Shown one piece after another: positions 45,180 through 53,290 of a DNA stretch of 64,000 nucleotides. Position 1 is the first letter of the stretch. The number at the start of each line of letters is the position of its first letter. The position numbers and the translations under genes are program-made. A model generated the notes under the pieces. That model saw only the letters and a list, made by a program, of their open reading frames with translations. It made no database searches and was not told where the DNA came from. Source of the stretch: Paenibacillus xylanexedens (GTDB taxonomy: Bacteria; Bacillota; Bacilli; Paenibacillales; Paenibacillaceae); the NCBI RefSeq assembly GCF_007680605.1, contig NZ_VEIO01000001.1, positions 1,178,001 to 1,242,000 on the forward strand. Reading direction: 5' to 3'.

Positions 45180-45440
45180 TGTGAACCAACAAATCGTAAA
45201 AAAGTATTGGAAAAATCGTAAATTAGAAAAGTATTGAAAAAGTAGATAGGAGTTCGGATATCGCAGTTGCGAGATATGGAAGACGCAGGAGATCGGGTGC
45301 TGCGGCACAAAAGATGCTGGAAGGAGAAATGTATGTAAACGGTGAGAGAGAAAGGATAAAAGTGAAAGTGAGTAAGACATAAGAGCCCAAAGAACACAAA
45401 ATAAAGAGCATAAAGAGGGAGGGCATAAGTTATACATCAG
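45180..45440. other. Purine-rich intergenic stretch with short direct repeats
   Basis: The plus strand is strongly biased to A and G. AAATCGTAAA at 45191 and 45213, and AAGTATTG twice, form an imperfect ~22-26 bp direct repeat. No credible gene or ribosome-bound start is seen between 44967 and 45517, and the minus-strand open frames are Phe/Leu-rich artefacts of the bias. Confidence 0.5.
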
Positions 45441-45517
45441 CAAAGTCAGGGGAGGTGCAAGTAAAGCAATTCAAGCAAGTAACCCAAGGATTTAATCTAT
45501 CTATCAATCTGTAAAAA

Positions 45518-45717
45518 ATCTAACGATCACCACAGACGCTATTTGCCGCTTTTTATGCGTTCTGAAATTTTAACGATCACCAGAGGGCTTATTCTTCGAA
45601 AACAGCCCGTTTTTTTATAATTAAATACTGTTTTCAAAGGAAATAACGTTACTGGTGATCGTTAGATTTTCATTTTGTCGATTTGAGCCTAAATAAGGTT
45701 CCTCATGATCGTTAGAA
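45518..45717. repeat. Four-unit palindromic intergenic element, copy B (F-F-R-R)
   Basis: Forward 27-bp units lie at 45518-45544 and 45568-45594, reverse units at 45641-45667 and 45691-45717. Offsets are exactly 50 bp on each side with perfect positional dyad symmetry. Units keep TAACGATC and the final TATT core but vary in the ten bases between. Same design as 673-871, with unrelated spacers. Confidence 0.85.
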
Positions 45718-45892
45718 GTTGGTTCAAGCATCAGGTACGCGAGAAAGCCAGAAAACTGGACAAATCATCTTTGCAGACGCAGTAACCTTTGGATCGGGAG
45801 CAGTTAGATGGGTCTACATCAAGAAAAAACGTACCCTTTTCCGAGGCTTATGCTTTCCCTATAAGGGTGGTAATTCGTTGCTTACCTGCTGT

Positions 45893-46258
45893 TTAGGATA
45901 GTGTACAAGCGTTTTCCGCACTAGGTGTACCTACCGCGGCAGCGCGTGCATCACGAAGCCGGAGGTTACTACTGATTACACCAGAGTCACTGCTGAGCGT
46001 AAATGCAGGATAGTTTTTTTGTGCGTCCAATTTCATGCTGGATTCCAGGTTAAGCTGGTGTTTGGGATCCACGTAGAATGGAACAAAATTGGTTTCAATC
46101 TGCTCATCCAGTGCACCCAGTTCATCAACAATCAGCAACACGACAACACCGTTACATCCGCAGCCCTCCATATCATAAAATACTTTGAAATAACCGGGTT
46201 GATCATTCAAACTTGCTGTCAGTCGTTGGGCTGCCAAATCTGTAATTTGCATATGCAT
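45893..46258 (-). CDS. HesB/IscA-like iron-sulfur biosynthesis family protein
   Basis: A 121-residue protein. MHMQITDLAAQRLTASL and the beta-sandwich core FKVFYDMEGCGCNGVVVLLIVDEL resemble the Fe-S biosynthesis (HesB-like) domain, with a Cys-Gly-Cys placed early instead of the usual C-terminal CGCG. The C-terminal region ISSNLRLRDARAAAVGTPSAENACTLS has only one Cys, so cluster-carrier activity is doubtful. GAGGAG precedes the first ATG by nine bases. It resembles the YneR-type uncharacterised branch. Confidence 0.8.
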   Translation of the reverse strand: MHMQITDLAAQRLTASLNDQPGYFKVFYDMEGCGCNGVVVLLIVDELGALDEQIETNFVPFYVDPKHQLNLESSMKLDAQKNYPAFTLSSDSGVISSNLRLRDARAAAVGTPSAENACTLS

Positions 46259-46365
46259 ATCGCTTCACTCCTCTATATATTGACACCGTCATAAATGGTT
46301 AAGGAACATTCAGCCTGTAATGCCATTATACCACTTTGTCGAAAATTAAATCATTCATTTTCTTG

Positions 46366-46377
46366 ACTGATCAGTCT
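46366..46377. promoter_or_regulatory. TetR operator upstream of the tetR gene at 46423
   Basis: GACTGATCAGTC is a perfect 12-bp palindrome with a preceding TT and following TGGAAAGGA. A near-identical site lies before the next gene at 47056. Confidence 0.7.
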
Positions 46378-46422
46378 GGAAAGGATATGATGAGTTTAAC
46401 GAAGAGGAGGTGGGGACACCAG

Positions 46423-47007
46423 TTGGGAAGAGCGAAAGAGTTTGATACAGAACAAGTATTACGAAAAGCGACTTCTGTTTTTGGCGCTTACGGTTATGAA
46501 GGGACCTCGTTAACGGTTTTACTCAATGAGCTCGGCATTGCCCGGCAAAGCCTCTATGACACTTACGGAACAAAACATGATTTGTTTGTCTCTGCTCTGA
46601 AATTTTATGTGCAGCAGAAAACTGAAGCATCGACACAACTGTTGGAACAGAGCAGCAGTGTACGTGATGGTGTGCAGCATTTGTTTGATGAGGTTGTCAA
46701 CGTGTTAACCGATCCGGATCGGCGCAACGAATGTTTTATTATTAACAGCGCGGTAGAACAGGCACCTCTGCAACATGAGATCGCTGCGTTTATACAGTCG
46801 AATAATCGCATGATGGAGAACGTATTGTACACAGCGCTTTTACGAGGGTGTAATACGGGAGAGTTACAGCTACAAGAAGATGAACTGCATCGTATCGCAC
46901 GGTTTCTTAACTATTCAAGGCTTTCGTTCACATATACAGCGAAGAGTGGTGCTAGTGAAGAAGAAATGCGGGAACTAGTGCAAACGACTTTGAAGGTTTT
47001 GGATTAA
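46423..47007 (+). CDS. TetR/AcrR-family transcriptional regulator
   Basis: About 194 residues from TTG 46423 (MGRAKEFDTEQVLRKATSVFGAYGYEGTSLTVLLNELGIARQSLYDTYGTK is the TetR helix-turn-helix). I chose this TTG because GAGGAGGTGG is nine bases upstream; the longer frame from 46336 would translate through the operator palindrome. It is followed by a terminator, then a second copy of the operator and a SnoaL/NmrA gene pair, which it probably represses together with itself. Confidence 0.9.
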   Translation: MGRAKEFDTEQVLRKATSVFGAYGYEGTSLTVLLNELGIARQSLYDTYGTKHDLFVSALKFYVQQKTEASTQLLEQSSSVRDGVQHLFDEVVNVLTDPDRRNECFIINSAVEQAPLQHEIAAFIQSNNRMMENVLYTALLRGCNTGELQLQEDELHRIARFLNYSRLSFTYTAKSGASEEEMRELVQTTLKVLD

Positions 47008-47021
47008 ACGTTTAATAAATG

Positions 47022-47048
47022 AACGCCTTAAGCGTTTATTTTTTTAAC
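47022..47048 (+). terminator. Terminator after tetR
   Basis: AACGC-CTTAA-GCGTT followed by TATTTTTTT. Confidence 0.7.
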
Positions 47049-47055
47049 CATTCTA

Positions 47056-47067
47056 GACTGATTAGTC
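47056..47067. promoter_or_regulatory. TetR operator before the SnoaL-like gene
   Basis: GACTGATTAGTC differs by one base from the perfect palindrome at 46366, and the flanks (TAG before, CCGAAAAGGA after) are also alike. It lies 20 bp before the start codon. Confidence 0.65.
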
Positions 47068-47087
47068 CGAAAAGGAGAGGGTTTAAA

Positions 47088-47534
47088 ATGAAAGAACAAC
47101 AACGGGTGGACAATGAACATAATGTACCCCGGCAAATCATGCAACACTTCACCGGGCTTCTGCTTGGAGGCAAATTAGATCAATGGGCAGAACTATTTGC
47201 CCCCAATGCCACTTTTGAATTTCCTTATTCACCTCCGGGTTATCCGCAGCGGCTGGAAGGGAAATCAGCCATTTATAATCACGTGAACACGTTGTTTACA
47301 CTTGTGGAGATTCAACAATTTAGCGAGCCGGTTATTTTATTGGATGCCGATCAACAACGCTTTGTAGCGGAATTCACTTGTGAAGGAACATTCTTGGATA
47401 CAGGAAAGCCATACAATCAAACCTATATTTCTGTCGTCAGCTATGATGGTGACAAAATTACGCATTACAGAGACTATTGGAATCCTCTTGTCGTAATGGA
47501 ATCGGAAATGGGGGGTGTTGTAGATGAGCAATGA
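47088..47534 (+). CDS. SnoaL/NTF2-like protein
   Basis: A 148-residue cone-shaped alpha+beta barrel pattern: IMQHFTGLLLGGKLDQWAELFAPNATFEFPYSPPGYPQRLEGKSAIYNHV, then VAEFTCEGTFLDTGKPYNQTYISVVSYDGDKITHYRDYWNP. These proteins act as isomerases, hydratases or small-ligand binders. AAAGGAGAGG precedes the ATG chosen. It overlaps the NmrA-like gene by 11 bp. Confidence 0.88.
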   Translation: MKEQQRVDNEHNVPRQIMQHFTGLLLGGKLDQWAELFAPNATFEFPYSPPGYPQRLEGKSAIYNHVNTLFTLVEIQQFSEPVILLDADQQRFVAEFTCEGTFLDTGKPYNQTYISVVSYDGDKITHYRDYWNPLVVMESEMGGVVDEQ

Positions 47535-48402
47535 GAAACCTCTTACACTCATTACCGGAGCGAGTGGCAAGACAGGAAGCCGAGTTGCCGCACAATTGCA
47601 GAAACAAGGTTATCCGGTACGTTTGGCTGGAAGAAAGCGTCCGTCCTCAGGAGATTTTAGTGGGAAACATGTCTACTTTGACTGGTATGATCCTGCGACA
47701 TATGGCGAAGCACTAAAAGGTGTTAATCAAATTTATCTTGTTGTGCCACAGATGGATATACATCCGGAGAAAGTGATGGTTCCTTTCATTCAGGAAGCGA
47801 TATGGAGTGGAGTAAAGCGTTTTGTGTTGCTGGGAAGTGCATCTGTCGATGAAGAAGGGCCTGTTTTTGGCAAAGTGCATCGAGCCTTGAAAAAGCTTGC
47901 GCCAGAGTGGGCCGTGTTAAGGCCTTCTTATTTTATGGAAAATTTCACGGAGGGTCCTCATCGACAGACGATTGCTCAATTTCGCAAAATATACAGTGCA
48001 ACGGGTGAGGGGAGAATTGGTTTTGTAAGTGCGGACGATATAGCAGCTGTTGCCTTCCAAGCCCTAACCGATGCCGTACCCCATAATACAGAGCACATCA
48101 TAACGGGACCGGAATCGTTATCTTATGCAGAGGTAGCGCAGCAAGCCAGTGAAATATTAAATCAGCCGATCCAGCATGAACCATTATCGGAGGAGACTTT
48201 AAGAAACCAGATGATTCAAGCAGGGATGCCTGAGGATTATGCGATAATGCTTGCAGGTTTGGATACTCATATTAGAGAGGAAGGGAGAGAAGATCAGGTA
48301 ACGGATACCGTTTTGCGCATAACGGGTAATCATCCACGATCCATCGCACACTTGTTTTCAAAACAGATGCGGATAAGAACATCAGTGAAGCACACAAGGT
48401 AG
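47524..48402 (+). CDS. NmrA-like NAD(P)-binding oxidoreductase
   Basis: A 292-residue Rossmann protein. TLITGASGKTGSRVAAQLQKQGYPVRLAGR is the dinucleotide motif; GVKRFVLLGSASVD and ILRPSYFMENF-like segments match NmrA/quinone-oxidoreductase-like short-chain proteins. Translationally coupled to the SnoaL gene. The pair is typical of TetR-controlled detoxification of a quinone or aromatic effector; the substrate is unknown. Confidence 0.88.
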   Translation: MSNEKPLTLITGASGKTGSRVAAQLQKQGYPVRLAGRKRPSSGDFSGKHVYFDWYDPATYGEALKGVNQIYLVVPQMDIHPEKVMVPFIQEAIWSGVKRFVLLGSASVDEEGPVFGKVHRALKKLAPEWAVLRPSYFMENFTEGPHRQTIAQFRKIYSATGEGRIGFVSADDIAAVAFQALTDAVPHNTEHIITGPESLSYAEVAQQASEILNQPIQHEPLSEETLRNQMIQAGMPEDYAIMLAGLDTHIREEGREDQVTDTVLRITGNHPRSIAHLFSKQMRIRTSVKHTR

Positions 48403-48580
48403 TTTACAAGGTAAATGTACAGGGGATGTCGAATTTGTAAACGTATAGACGAAACTTTGAAAAATATGTTATTGCAAAAGTGAGTAGAACTTGCAACTGC
48501 TATATTCTTCGCACATAAGAGTAGTGGATATATGGGGGTTGCAAGATTCGCTTTTGCAAGGAACGGCAGAGAGGATGAGA

Positions 48581-49195
48581 ATGAAGATGTCCGTCAACTT
48601 TACAAACCTTGAACGAGGAAGCTGGACAACCGAGCCTGTTCATACCCAACATGATGGAGAACGGTTGATTGTACAGGCTCAGGAAGGCAGTGATTTCTGG
48701 GAAGAGACGTTCTATGGTTTCTGTCACCGAAATGGCCATGCCTTACTCGCGCCGTGGGATGGGGAACAAGCTGTTGAAGTTTCGTTTGATCTAAATTCTT
48801 TTACAGAATTATATGATCAGGCAGGATTAATGCTGTGGCATGGAGAGCATCAGTGGATTAAAGCCGGGGTTGAAGTCAATGATGGTATTGTGCATGTGGG
48901 GGCTGTTGTCACAGATCAATTTTCAGATTGGTCACTCTCACCTGTACCGGAGTGGGGAGGACGAATCGTTACCATTCGTGCGTCGTATCACCAGGAATCC
49001 GTTGTCATTCGTGCACGTACAGATGAGCATCCGTGGCGTACGATCCGGGTGGCGAGATTTGCTTATCCAACCGATAAGCAGGCAGGACCGTTCCTTTGCT
49101 CGCCTAAACGGGCAGGTTTTGAGGTTGCTTTTACAAGATGGACCTATACCGCACCGGATAAAGACTTGCATACTGATCCGCCAATTAGCGGGTAA
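48581..49195 (+). CDS. DUF1349-domain protein (concanavalin-like fold)
   Basis: About 205 residues. GERLIVQAQEGSDFWEETFYGFCHRNGHALL and DQAGLMLWHGEHQWIKAGVEVNDGIVHVGAVVTDQFSDWSL followed by CSPKRAGFEVAFTRW are DUF1349 hallmarks, related to the YbfI-type beta-sandwich. The start is uncertain among three close ATGs; ATG 48581 is six bases after GAGAGG. No signal peptide. Function is unknown, possibly carbohydrate binding. Confidence 0.82.
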   Translation: MKMSVNFTNLERGSWTTEPVHTQHDGERLIVQAQEGSDFWEETFYGFCHRNGHALLAPWDGEQAVEVSFDLNSFTELYDQAGLMLWHGEHQWIKAGVEVNDGIVHVGAVVTDQFSDWSLSPVPEWGGRIVTIRASYHQESVVIRARTDEHPWRTIRVARFAYPTDKQAGPFLCSPKRAGFEVAFTRWTYTAPDKDLHTDPPISG

Positions 49196-49270
49196 ACGCA
49201 GGAATATAAGAGGAATAGATTCTGTAAGGGAATCAGTGAATCTAAAATGTATAGAAGATATGAGTTGTTC

Positions 49271-49642
49271 GATCTGGAAAGTACGCTGTAAGAACACGTT
49301 CTGGAGAGTTAAATGTCAATGTTACCGCTGTAAGTCCTGTCGCCAAACCTTTAATGACCCTCCGCTCCCTTCTTCTGCAACGAACGAAGCGACCTCGTAT
49401 GAGGGTTCGTTTTATCGGATGGATGATGGAGGGCATTTAACTCCTACGCGAATTCAAAAGGCATGACTCATTACCGATTCAAATCCGACGGAGAACAACG
49501 CGTGAAAGGCGTGTACCCTATCCAAAACGTAAACAGCTACCACAGCCAATTCAAGAAATGGAAAGATTGCTTCGATTATAAGAATAAAAAATGCGTCGGT
49601 TTTCTGCTTCTTCTTGTTAAGCTAAAGGGCAGTTATGCGTAA
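49271..49642 (+). pseudogene. Degraded IS1595-type transposase
   Basis: Two fragments survive. At ~49279-49356 one frame reads KNTFWRVKCQCYRCKSCRQTFND, like the second half of the N-terminal zinc ribbon. At 49463-49642 a 59-residue frame contains HYRFKSDGEQRVKGVYPIQN and VNSYHSQFKKWKDCF, matching the conserved C-terminal region of IS1595-family transposases (KGxYxIQNVNxYHSxLKxW). The catalytic middle, about 200 residues, is missing. No inverted repeats were recognised. It marks an old insertion beside the phosphotransferase gene. Confidence 0.65.
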
Positions 49643-49697
49643 CTTTCAGGGAATGCAAACATCTAATTAACGTAAGAAGCGAGGAGGCAGACAATTT

Positions 49698-50612
49698 ATG
49701 GGAGGAACGAATGTATGGGATGCGGAGTGGGAGGTTAACGAAGAGCAGGCGCGGACGCTGATCGGCAGACAATTTCCTCAGCTGTCATCGAAGGAAGTGA
49801 AGCAATTGGGCTGGGGTTGGGACAATACGGTTTTTCTCATCGGTGACGAGTATGTGTTCCGGTTTCCAAGAAGGACGTTTGCAGTTGGTCCGATTCGTAT
49901 GGAAGGGAAGCTGCTACCGAAGCTGGATGCATATTTGACCATCCCTTATCCGAAACCGTTATTCTATGGCGAAGCAAGTGACGAATACCCGGCACCATTT
50001 CTCGGCTATGCCCACGTGCCAGGAGATTTCCCAATCGGTTTGACGCAAGAATGCCGGGCTTTATCGGCAGAGACGCTGGGGAAATTTTTGCGGAGATTAC
50101 ATGAGTTTCCGGTGCAGGCGGCGCTGGAGTGCGGAGTTCAGCAAGATCATCGAAACTTGACGGACATCGCATCGCGCAAAGTGAAAATGGAGAGCTTTCT
50201 ATCGAAGGTAGTTGAACACTTGTCGCCGGAAGAGTTCGGTGCGATCGAAGCATATGTTGGCAGTCTGCCGCAGGACCGTGTCGAGGCCGTGAATAAACTG
50301 CTACATGGAGATCTTCATTTCAAAAATATGCTTGTGAATGAGAACGGGATCATTTCCGGCATCATTGATTGGGGTGATCTGAGCGTAGGTCATCCGGCTT
50401 GCGATTTGAGCATTGCTTATAGCTTTTTACCACCTTACGCTCGCGGCGTGTTTTTCGAAACGTACGGAGGAGCGGACGAGGAAACAAAGCTGCTGGCGCG
50501 GCTGATTGCGGTATACATACCTATACTGATCTTAATGCAAGCGATCGATGACGGGAATGAAACGATTGCGGCAGAAGCGAAATCCAACATCATGAGGGCA
50601 CTGTCGGATTAG
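49698..50612 (+). CDS. APH-family phosphotransferase
   Basis: A 304-residue kinase-fold protein. LGWGWDNTVFLIGDEYVFRFPRR is the nucleotide-binding start, LLHGDLHFKNMLVNENGIISGIIDWGDLSVGHPACDLSIAY gives the Brenner catalytic Asp (HGDLHxxN) and the DxD-like metal site (IDWGD). It is similar to aminoglycoside and macrolide phosphotransferases, but the substrate cannot be inferred and many such proteins are not resistance factors. GAGGAGG precedes the ATG. It is bracketed by a transposase remnant and a possible IS end, which suggests acquisition. Confidence 0.88.
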   Translation: MGGTNVWDAEWEVNEEQARTLIGRQFPQLSSKEVKQLGWGWDNTVFLIGDEYVFRFPRRTFAVGPIRMEGKLLPKLDAYLTIPYPKPLFYGEASDEYPAPFLGYAHVPGDFPIGLTQECRALSAETLGKFLRRLHEFPVQAALECGVQQDHRNLTDIASRKVKMESFLSKVVEHLSPEEFGAIEAYVGSLPQDRVEAVNKLLHGDLHFKNMLVNENGIISGIIDWGDLSVGHPACDLSIAYSFLPPYARGVFFETYGGADEETKLLARLIAVYIPILILMQAIDDGNETIAAEAKSNIMRALSD

Positions 50613-50645
50613 GCTCATTATTTCATTCCGGCTAAGGGGCTATGG

Positions 50646-50672
50646 CTATAAACACCATTTTGGCGTTTATAG
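50646..50672. repeat. Intergenic hairpin after the phosphotransferase gene
   Basis: CTATAAACACCA pairs with TGGCGTTTATAG (one mismatch-type pair) around three bases. No T-tract follows. Confidence 0.5.
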
Positions 50673-50743
50673 TCGCGATAAGGTTCAACAGAGTAAGTCG
50701 TTGCGCTAACGGGACAGGATTGTAATAAACCGCCTTTTCAATG

Positions 50744-50798
50744 AACTGCACCCCCGATTGTTAGACACAACTACCAATTGGGGGTGCAGTTTTTTTTA
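50744..50798. terminator. Long hairpin with T-tract; possible fused IS3-type ends
   Basis: AACTGCACCCCCGATTG pairs with CAATTGGGGGTGCAGTT (one G-T) and the stem extends inward; TTTTTTT follows. It can terminate transcription. The left arm with its continuation TTAGACA resembles the terminal repeat of IS3/IS150-group elements, so it may be two IS ends left by deletion. Confidence 0.65.
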
Positions 50799-50837
50799 TG
50801 ACTAGACAAGTTGCTTAAAGATGTAAACTGTCTAACT

Positions 50838-51302
50838 TTACGGGGTCACTTCCCGTTCTGGTTCTTGAGTGAGCTCGGTCTCTTGTTCTTCCTTGTCCTG
50901 CATTTCGCGCATACGTTCTTCGTAATCATCCAAGAACCACAGCGGGTCCATATTATCTTCTTCGCCGTTATAGTTAATGAGGATTTCTTCGCCAGCTTTG
51001 ATGTCTTTATAAGCATAGAAATCAAAGGTGTGATTTTCGAAGTTGATATCATACGTGGCATTAGGCTCGTAGGAATGATTAATCAAACTACCGTATCCTA
51101 ACAGGATCGCGGTATGATTGGCGCCGTATTCGAAGACGTAATCCTCCAGAATCGTTTTTTCGATATGCTCGTGATCTTCATTCGGATAAGGCACAACGGG
51201 TGCCTGATGAATTAGTTGACCTTTTGCAATATCCACTGTAGCAAATACCCCGCGGTTAAATTCACCGCCGTCACCCAGCTTGGACTGTTTTACTTCAATC
51301 AT
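50838..51302 (-). CDS. Small SET-domain protein
   Basis: A 154-residue protein with the SET core: GVFATVDIAKGQLIHQAP, GYGSLINHSYEPNATYDI (the N-H-S motif of the S-adenosylmethionine and lysine channel) and KAGEEILINYNGE. The C-terminal ~35 residues are very acidic and Glu/Gln-rich. Bacterial SET proteins methylate lysines of host or self proteins. The ATG at 51302 follows AGGTGA; a GTG three codons earlier is possible. No partner gene is evident. Confidence 0.87.
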   Translation of the reverse strand: MIEVKQSKLGDGGEFNRGVFATVDIAKGQLIHQAPVVPYPNEDHEHIEKTILEDYVFEYGANHTAILLGYGSLINHSYEPNATYDINFENHTFDFYAYKDIKAGEEILINYNGEEDNMDPLWFLDDYEERMREMQDKEEQETELTQEPEREVTP

Positions 51303-51495
51303 GACATTCACCTGATGCTCTCGCTGAGAGCTCCGTTCTATATAATAGTTGTAATTCGTTTAAGGCAAAATTTTACCGCATACGCCGGGATAAGGCAAAT
51401 GGAACATCACATTTTTTAAATAGGGCGTTGAGTTGTTCGGCAGATAACGCTTATAATATACAAAGAATTAAGTCTATATAGAAAAGGTGTCATGA

Positions 51496-53052
51496 ATGAG
51501 CATATTAAATGTAGAAAAATTAAGTCACGGTTTTGGTGACCGTGCTATCTTTAACAACGTTTCATTCCGCTTGCTTAAGGGCGAGCACATTGGTCTGATC
51601 GGGGCGAATGGAGAAGGTAAATCGACCTTCATGAATATTATTACAGGTAAGCTACAGCCAGACGAAGGTAAAGTGGAATGGTCCAAACGTATGCGTGTAG
51701 GTTATCTCGACCAGCATGCGGTACTCAGCAAAGGACAATCGATTCGCGATGTACTACGCGGCGCATTCCAATACCTGTTTGACATGGAACAGGAAATGAA
51801 TGACATGTACGGCAAGATGGGCGACGTTACGCCGGAGGAACTGGAGCAGTTGCTTGAGGACGTAGGTACCATTCAGGATACGCTGACGAACCAGGACTTT
51901 TACATGATCGATGCCAAAGTCGACGAAACCGCGCGTGGTCTGGGCTTGACCGACATTGGTCTGGACAAGGACGTTAATGACTTGAGCGGTGGACAACGGA
52001 CCAAAGTATTGCTCGCCAAACTGTTGCTGGAAAAACCGGATATTCTGCTCCTCGACGAGCCGACAAACTATCTGGATGAACAGCATATTGAATGGCTGAA
52101 ACGATATCTGCAGGAATATGAGAATGCATTTATTCTCATCTCGCATGATATTCCGTTCCTGAACAGCGTAATCAACCTCATTTACCACATGGAAAATCAG
52201 GACCTGACACGTTATGTGGGCGATTACAACCACTTCCAGGAAGTCTACGAAATGAAGAAACAACAGCTGGAGTCGGCGTACAAGCGTCAGCAGCAAGAGA
52301 TTGCAGACCTGAAAGACTTCGTAGCGCGTAACAAAGCCAGCGTTGCCACTCGGAATATGGCGATGTCCAGACAGAAGAAACTCGATAAGATGGATGTCAT
52401 CGAGATGGCCAAGGAGAAACCGAAGCCACAGTTCAACTTCCGCGATGCGAGAACGTCAGGCAAGCTTATTTTTGAAACGAAAGGCCTGGTTATTGGTTAT
52501 AACGAACCGCTGTCCAGACCGCTTGATCTGCGTATGGAGCGCGGTCAGAAAATTGCTCTTGTCGGTGCGAACGGTATCGGTAAAACAACGCTGATGCGTA
52601 GCATTTTAGGGGAGATTCAGCCTTTGGAAGGCAATGTCCAACGTGGCGAGAACCTGGAGATTGGATACTTCCAGCAAGAGATGAAGGATGCCAACTACAA
52701 TACGTGTATTGAAGAGATCTGGCAGGAGTTCCCTTCCTACACCCAGTTTGAAGTTCGTGCCGCACTTGCCAAATGCGGACTTACAACCAAACACATCGAG
52801 AGTAAGGTCGCGGTCCTCAGCGGTGGAGAGAAAGCGAAAGTGCGTCTTTGCAAGCTGATCAACAATGAGACGAACCTGCTTGTGCTTGACGAGCCGACGA
52901 ACCACTTGGACGTGGATGCGAAGGATGAGTTAAAACGTGCGCTTCAAGCGTACAAAGGCAGCATTTTGCTGATTTCACACGAACCTGAATTTTACCGTGA
53001 CGTTGTGACAGACACATGGAACTGTGAATCCTGGACGACCAAAGTATTCTAA
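51496..53052 (+). CDS. ykpA: ABC-F ATPase, YkpA-like
   Basis: A 518-residue protein with two ATPase domains and no membrane segment. Walker A motifs GANGEGKST and GANGIGKTT, signatures LSGGQRTK and LSGGEKAK, Walker B LLLDEPTNYLD and LVLDEPTNHLD. Between them is the ABC-F linker with a coiled-coil-like arm (QQLESAYKRQQQEIADLKDFVARNKA). Such proteins act on ribosomes. The start SILNVEKLSHGFGDRAIFNNVSF is that of the YkpA/YbiT branch, not the antibiotic-resistance branch. The short arm and C-terminus argue against a ribosome protection function. Confidence 0.92.
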   Translation: MSILNVEKLSHGFGDRAIFNNVSFRLLKGEHIGLIGANGEGKSTFMNIITGKLQPDEGKVEWSKRMRVGYLDQHAVLSKGQSIRDVLRGAFQYLFDMEQEMNDMYGKMGDVTPEELEQLLEDVGTIQDTLTNQDFYMIDAKVDETARGLGLTDIGLDKDVNDLSGGQRTKVLLAKLLLEKPDILLLDEPTNYLDEQHIEWLKRYLQEYENAFILISHDIPFLNSVINLIYHMENQDLTRYVGDYNHFQEVYEMKKQQLESAYKRQQQEIADLKDFVARNKASVATRNMAMSRQKKLDKMDVIEMAKEKPKPQFNFRDARTSGKLIFETKGLVIGYNEPLSRPLDLRMERGQKIALVGANGIGKTTLMRSILGEIQPLEGNVQRGENLEIGYFQQEMKDANYNTCIEEIWQEFPSYTQFEVRAALAKCGLTTKHIESKVAVLSGGEKAKVRLCKLINNETNLLVLDEPTNHLDVDAKDELKRALQAYKGSILLISHEPEFYRDVVTDTWNCESWTTKVF

Positions 53053-53056
53053 AAGG

Positions 53057-53098
53057 CGCGTATTTCACTTGCATAGAGCATGTGGAATACGCGTTTTT
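53057..53098 (+). terminator. Terminator after the ABC-F gene
   Basis: CGCGTATTTCA pairs with TGGAATACGCG, followed by TTTTTT. Confidence 0.85.
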
Positions 53099-53138
53099 TG
53101 TCATATTGGACGGAGGATGAAATAGGACAAAAGAATGG

Positions 53139-53187
53139 TTGACAGCCTTATAAGCAAACGATATTCTAATTTTAGAAAGCGGTTACA
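53139..53187 (+). promoter_or_regulatory. SigA promoter with cre-like box for the GH43-SLH gene
   Basis: TTGACA (53139-53144), a 17-bp spacer and TATTCT (53162-53167). At 53173-53187, covering the expected transcription start, TAGAAAGCGGTTACA matches the CcpA cre consensus WTGNAANCGNWWNCA with one mismatch. That position is typical for catabolite repression. Confidence 0.7.
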
Positions 53188-53202
53188 TTTTGTTTGAAGA
53201 AA

Positions 53203-53290
53203 CCTGTTTACGACATGGGCAAGAAAAAAACGGTTCTCTGTTCTCCGTAACGTGCGTGATTGCACCTGCCTGAGTAAACGGGGCTTTTTT
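53203..53290 (+). ncRNA. Structured leader / possible attenuator of the GH43-SLH gene
   Basis: CCTGTTTAC (53203-53211) pairs with GTAAACGGG (53274-53282), enclosing two small stems, ACGG/CCGT (53230/53245) and GTGC/GCAC (53252/53262). GC and six Ts follow the closing stem at once. The layout, a multibranched domain closing on a U-tract inside the 5' leader, could be an attenuator. I recognise no known riboswitch class. Confidence 0.45.

Noticed and set aside
45161-45443. Several Phe/Leu-rich minus-strand open frames
   Set aside because: They are artefacts of the purine-rich plus strand, with no ribosome binding sites or conserved motifs.
45719-45901. 60-codon open frame after element B
   Set aside because: It starts at the edge of the repeat, has no ribosome binding site, and has no recognisable protein pattern.
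46336-46422. Longer N-terminus for the second TetR protein
   Set aside because: It would translate through the operator and lacks a ribosome binding site; TTG 46423 is well supported.
48840-49466. 208-codon open frame on the plus strand
   Set aside because: Most of it is an out-of-frame shadow of the DUF1349 gene; only its end shows transposase-like sequence, which I annotated as a pseudogene fragment.
51496-53052. ABC-F protein as an antibiotic-resistance (ribosome protection) factor
   Set aside because: Its sequence matches the housekeeping YkpA/YbiT branch and the inter-domain arm is short.
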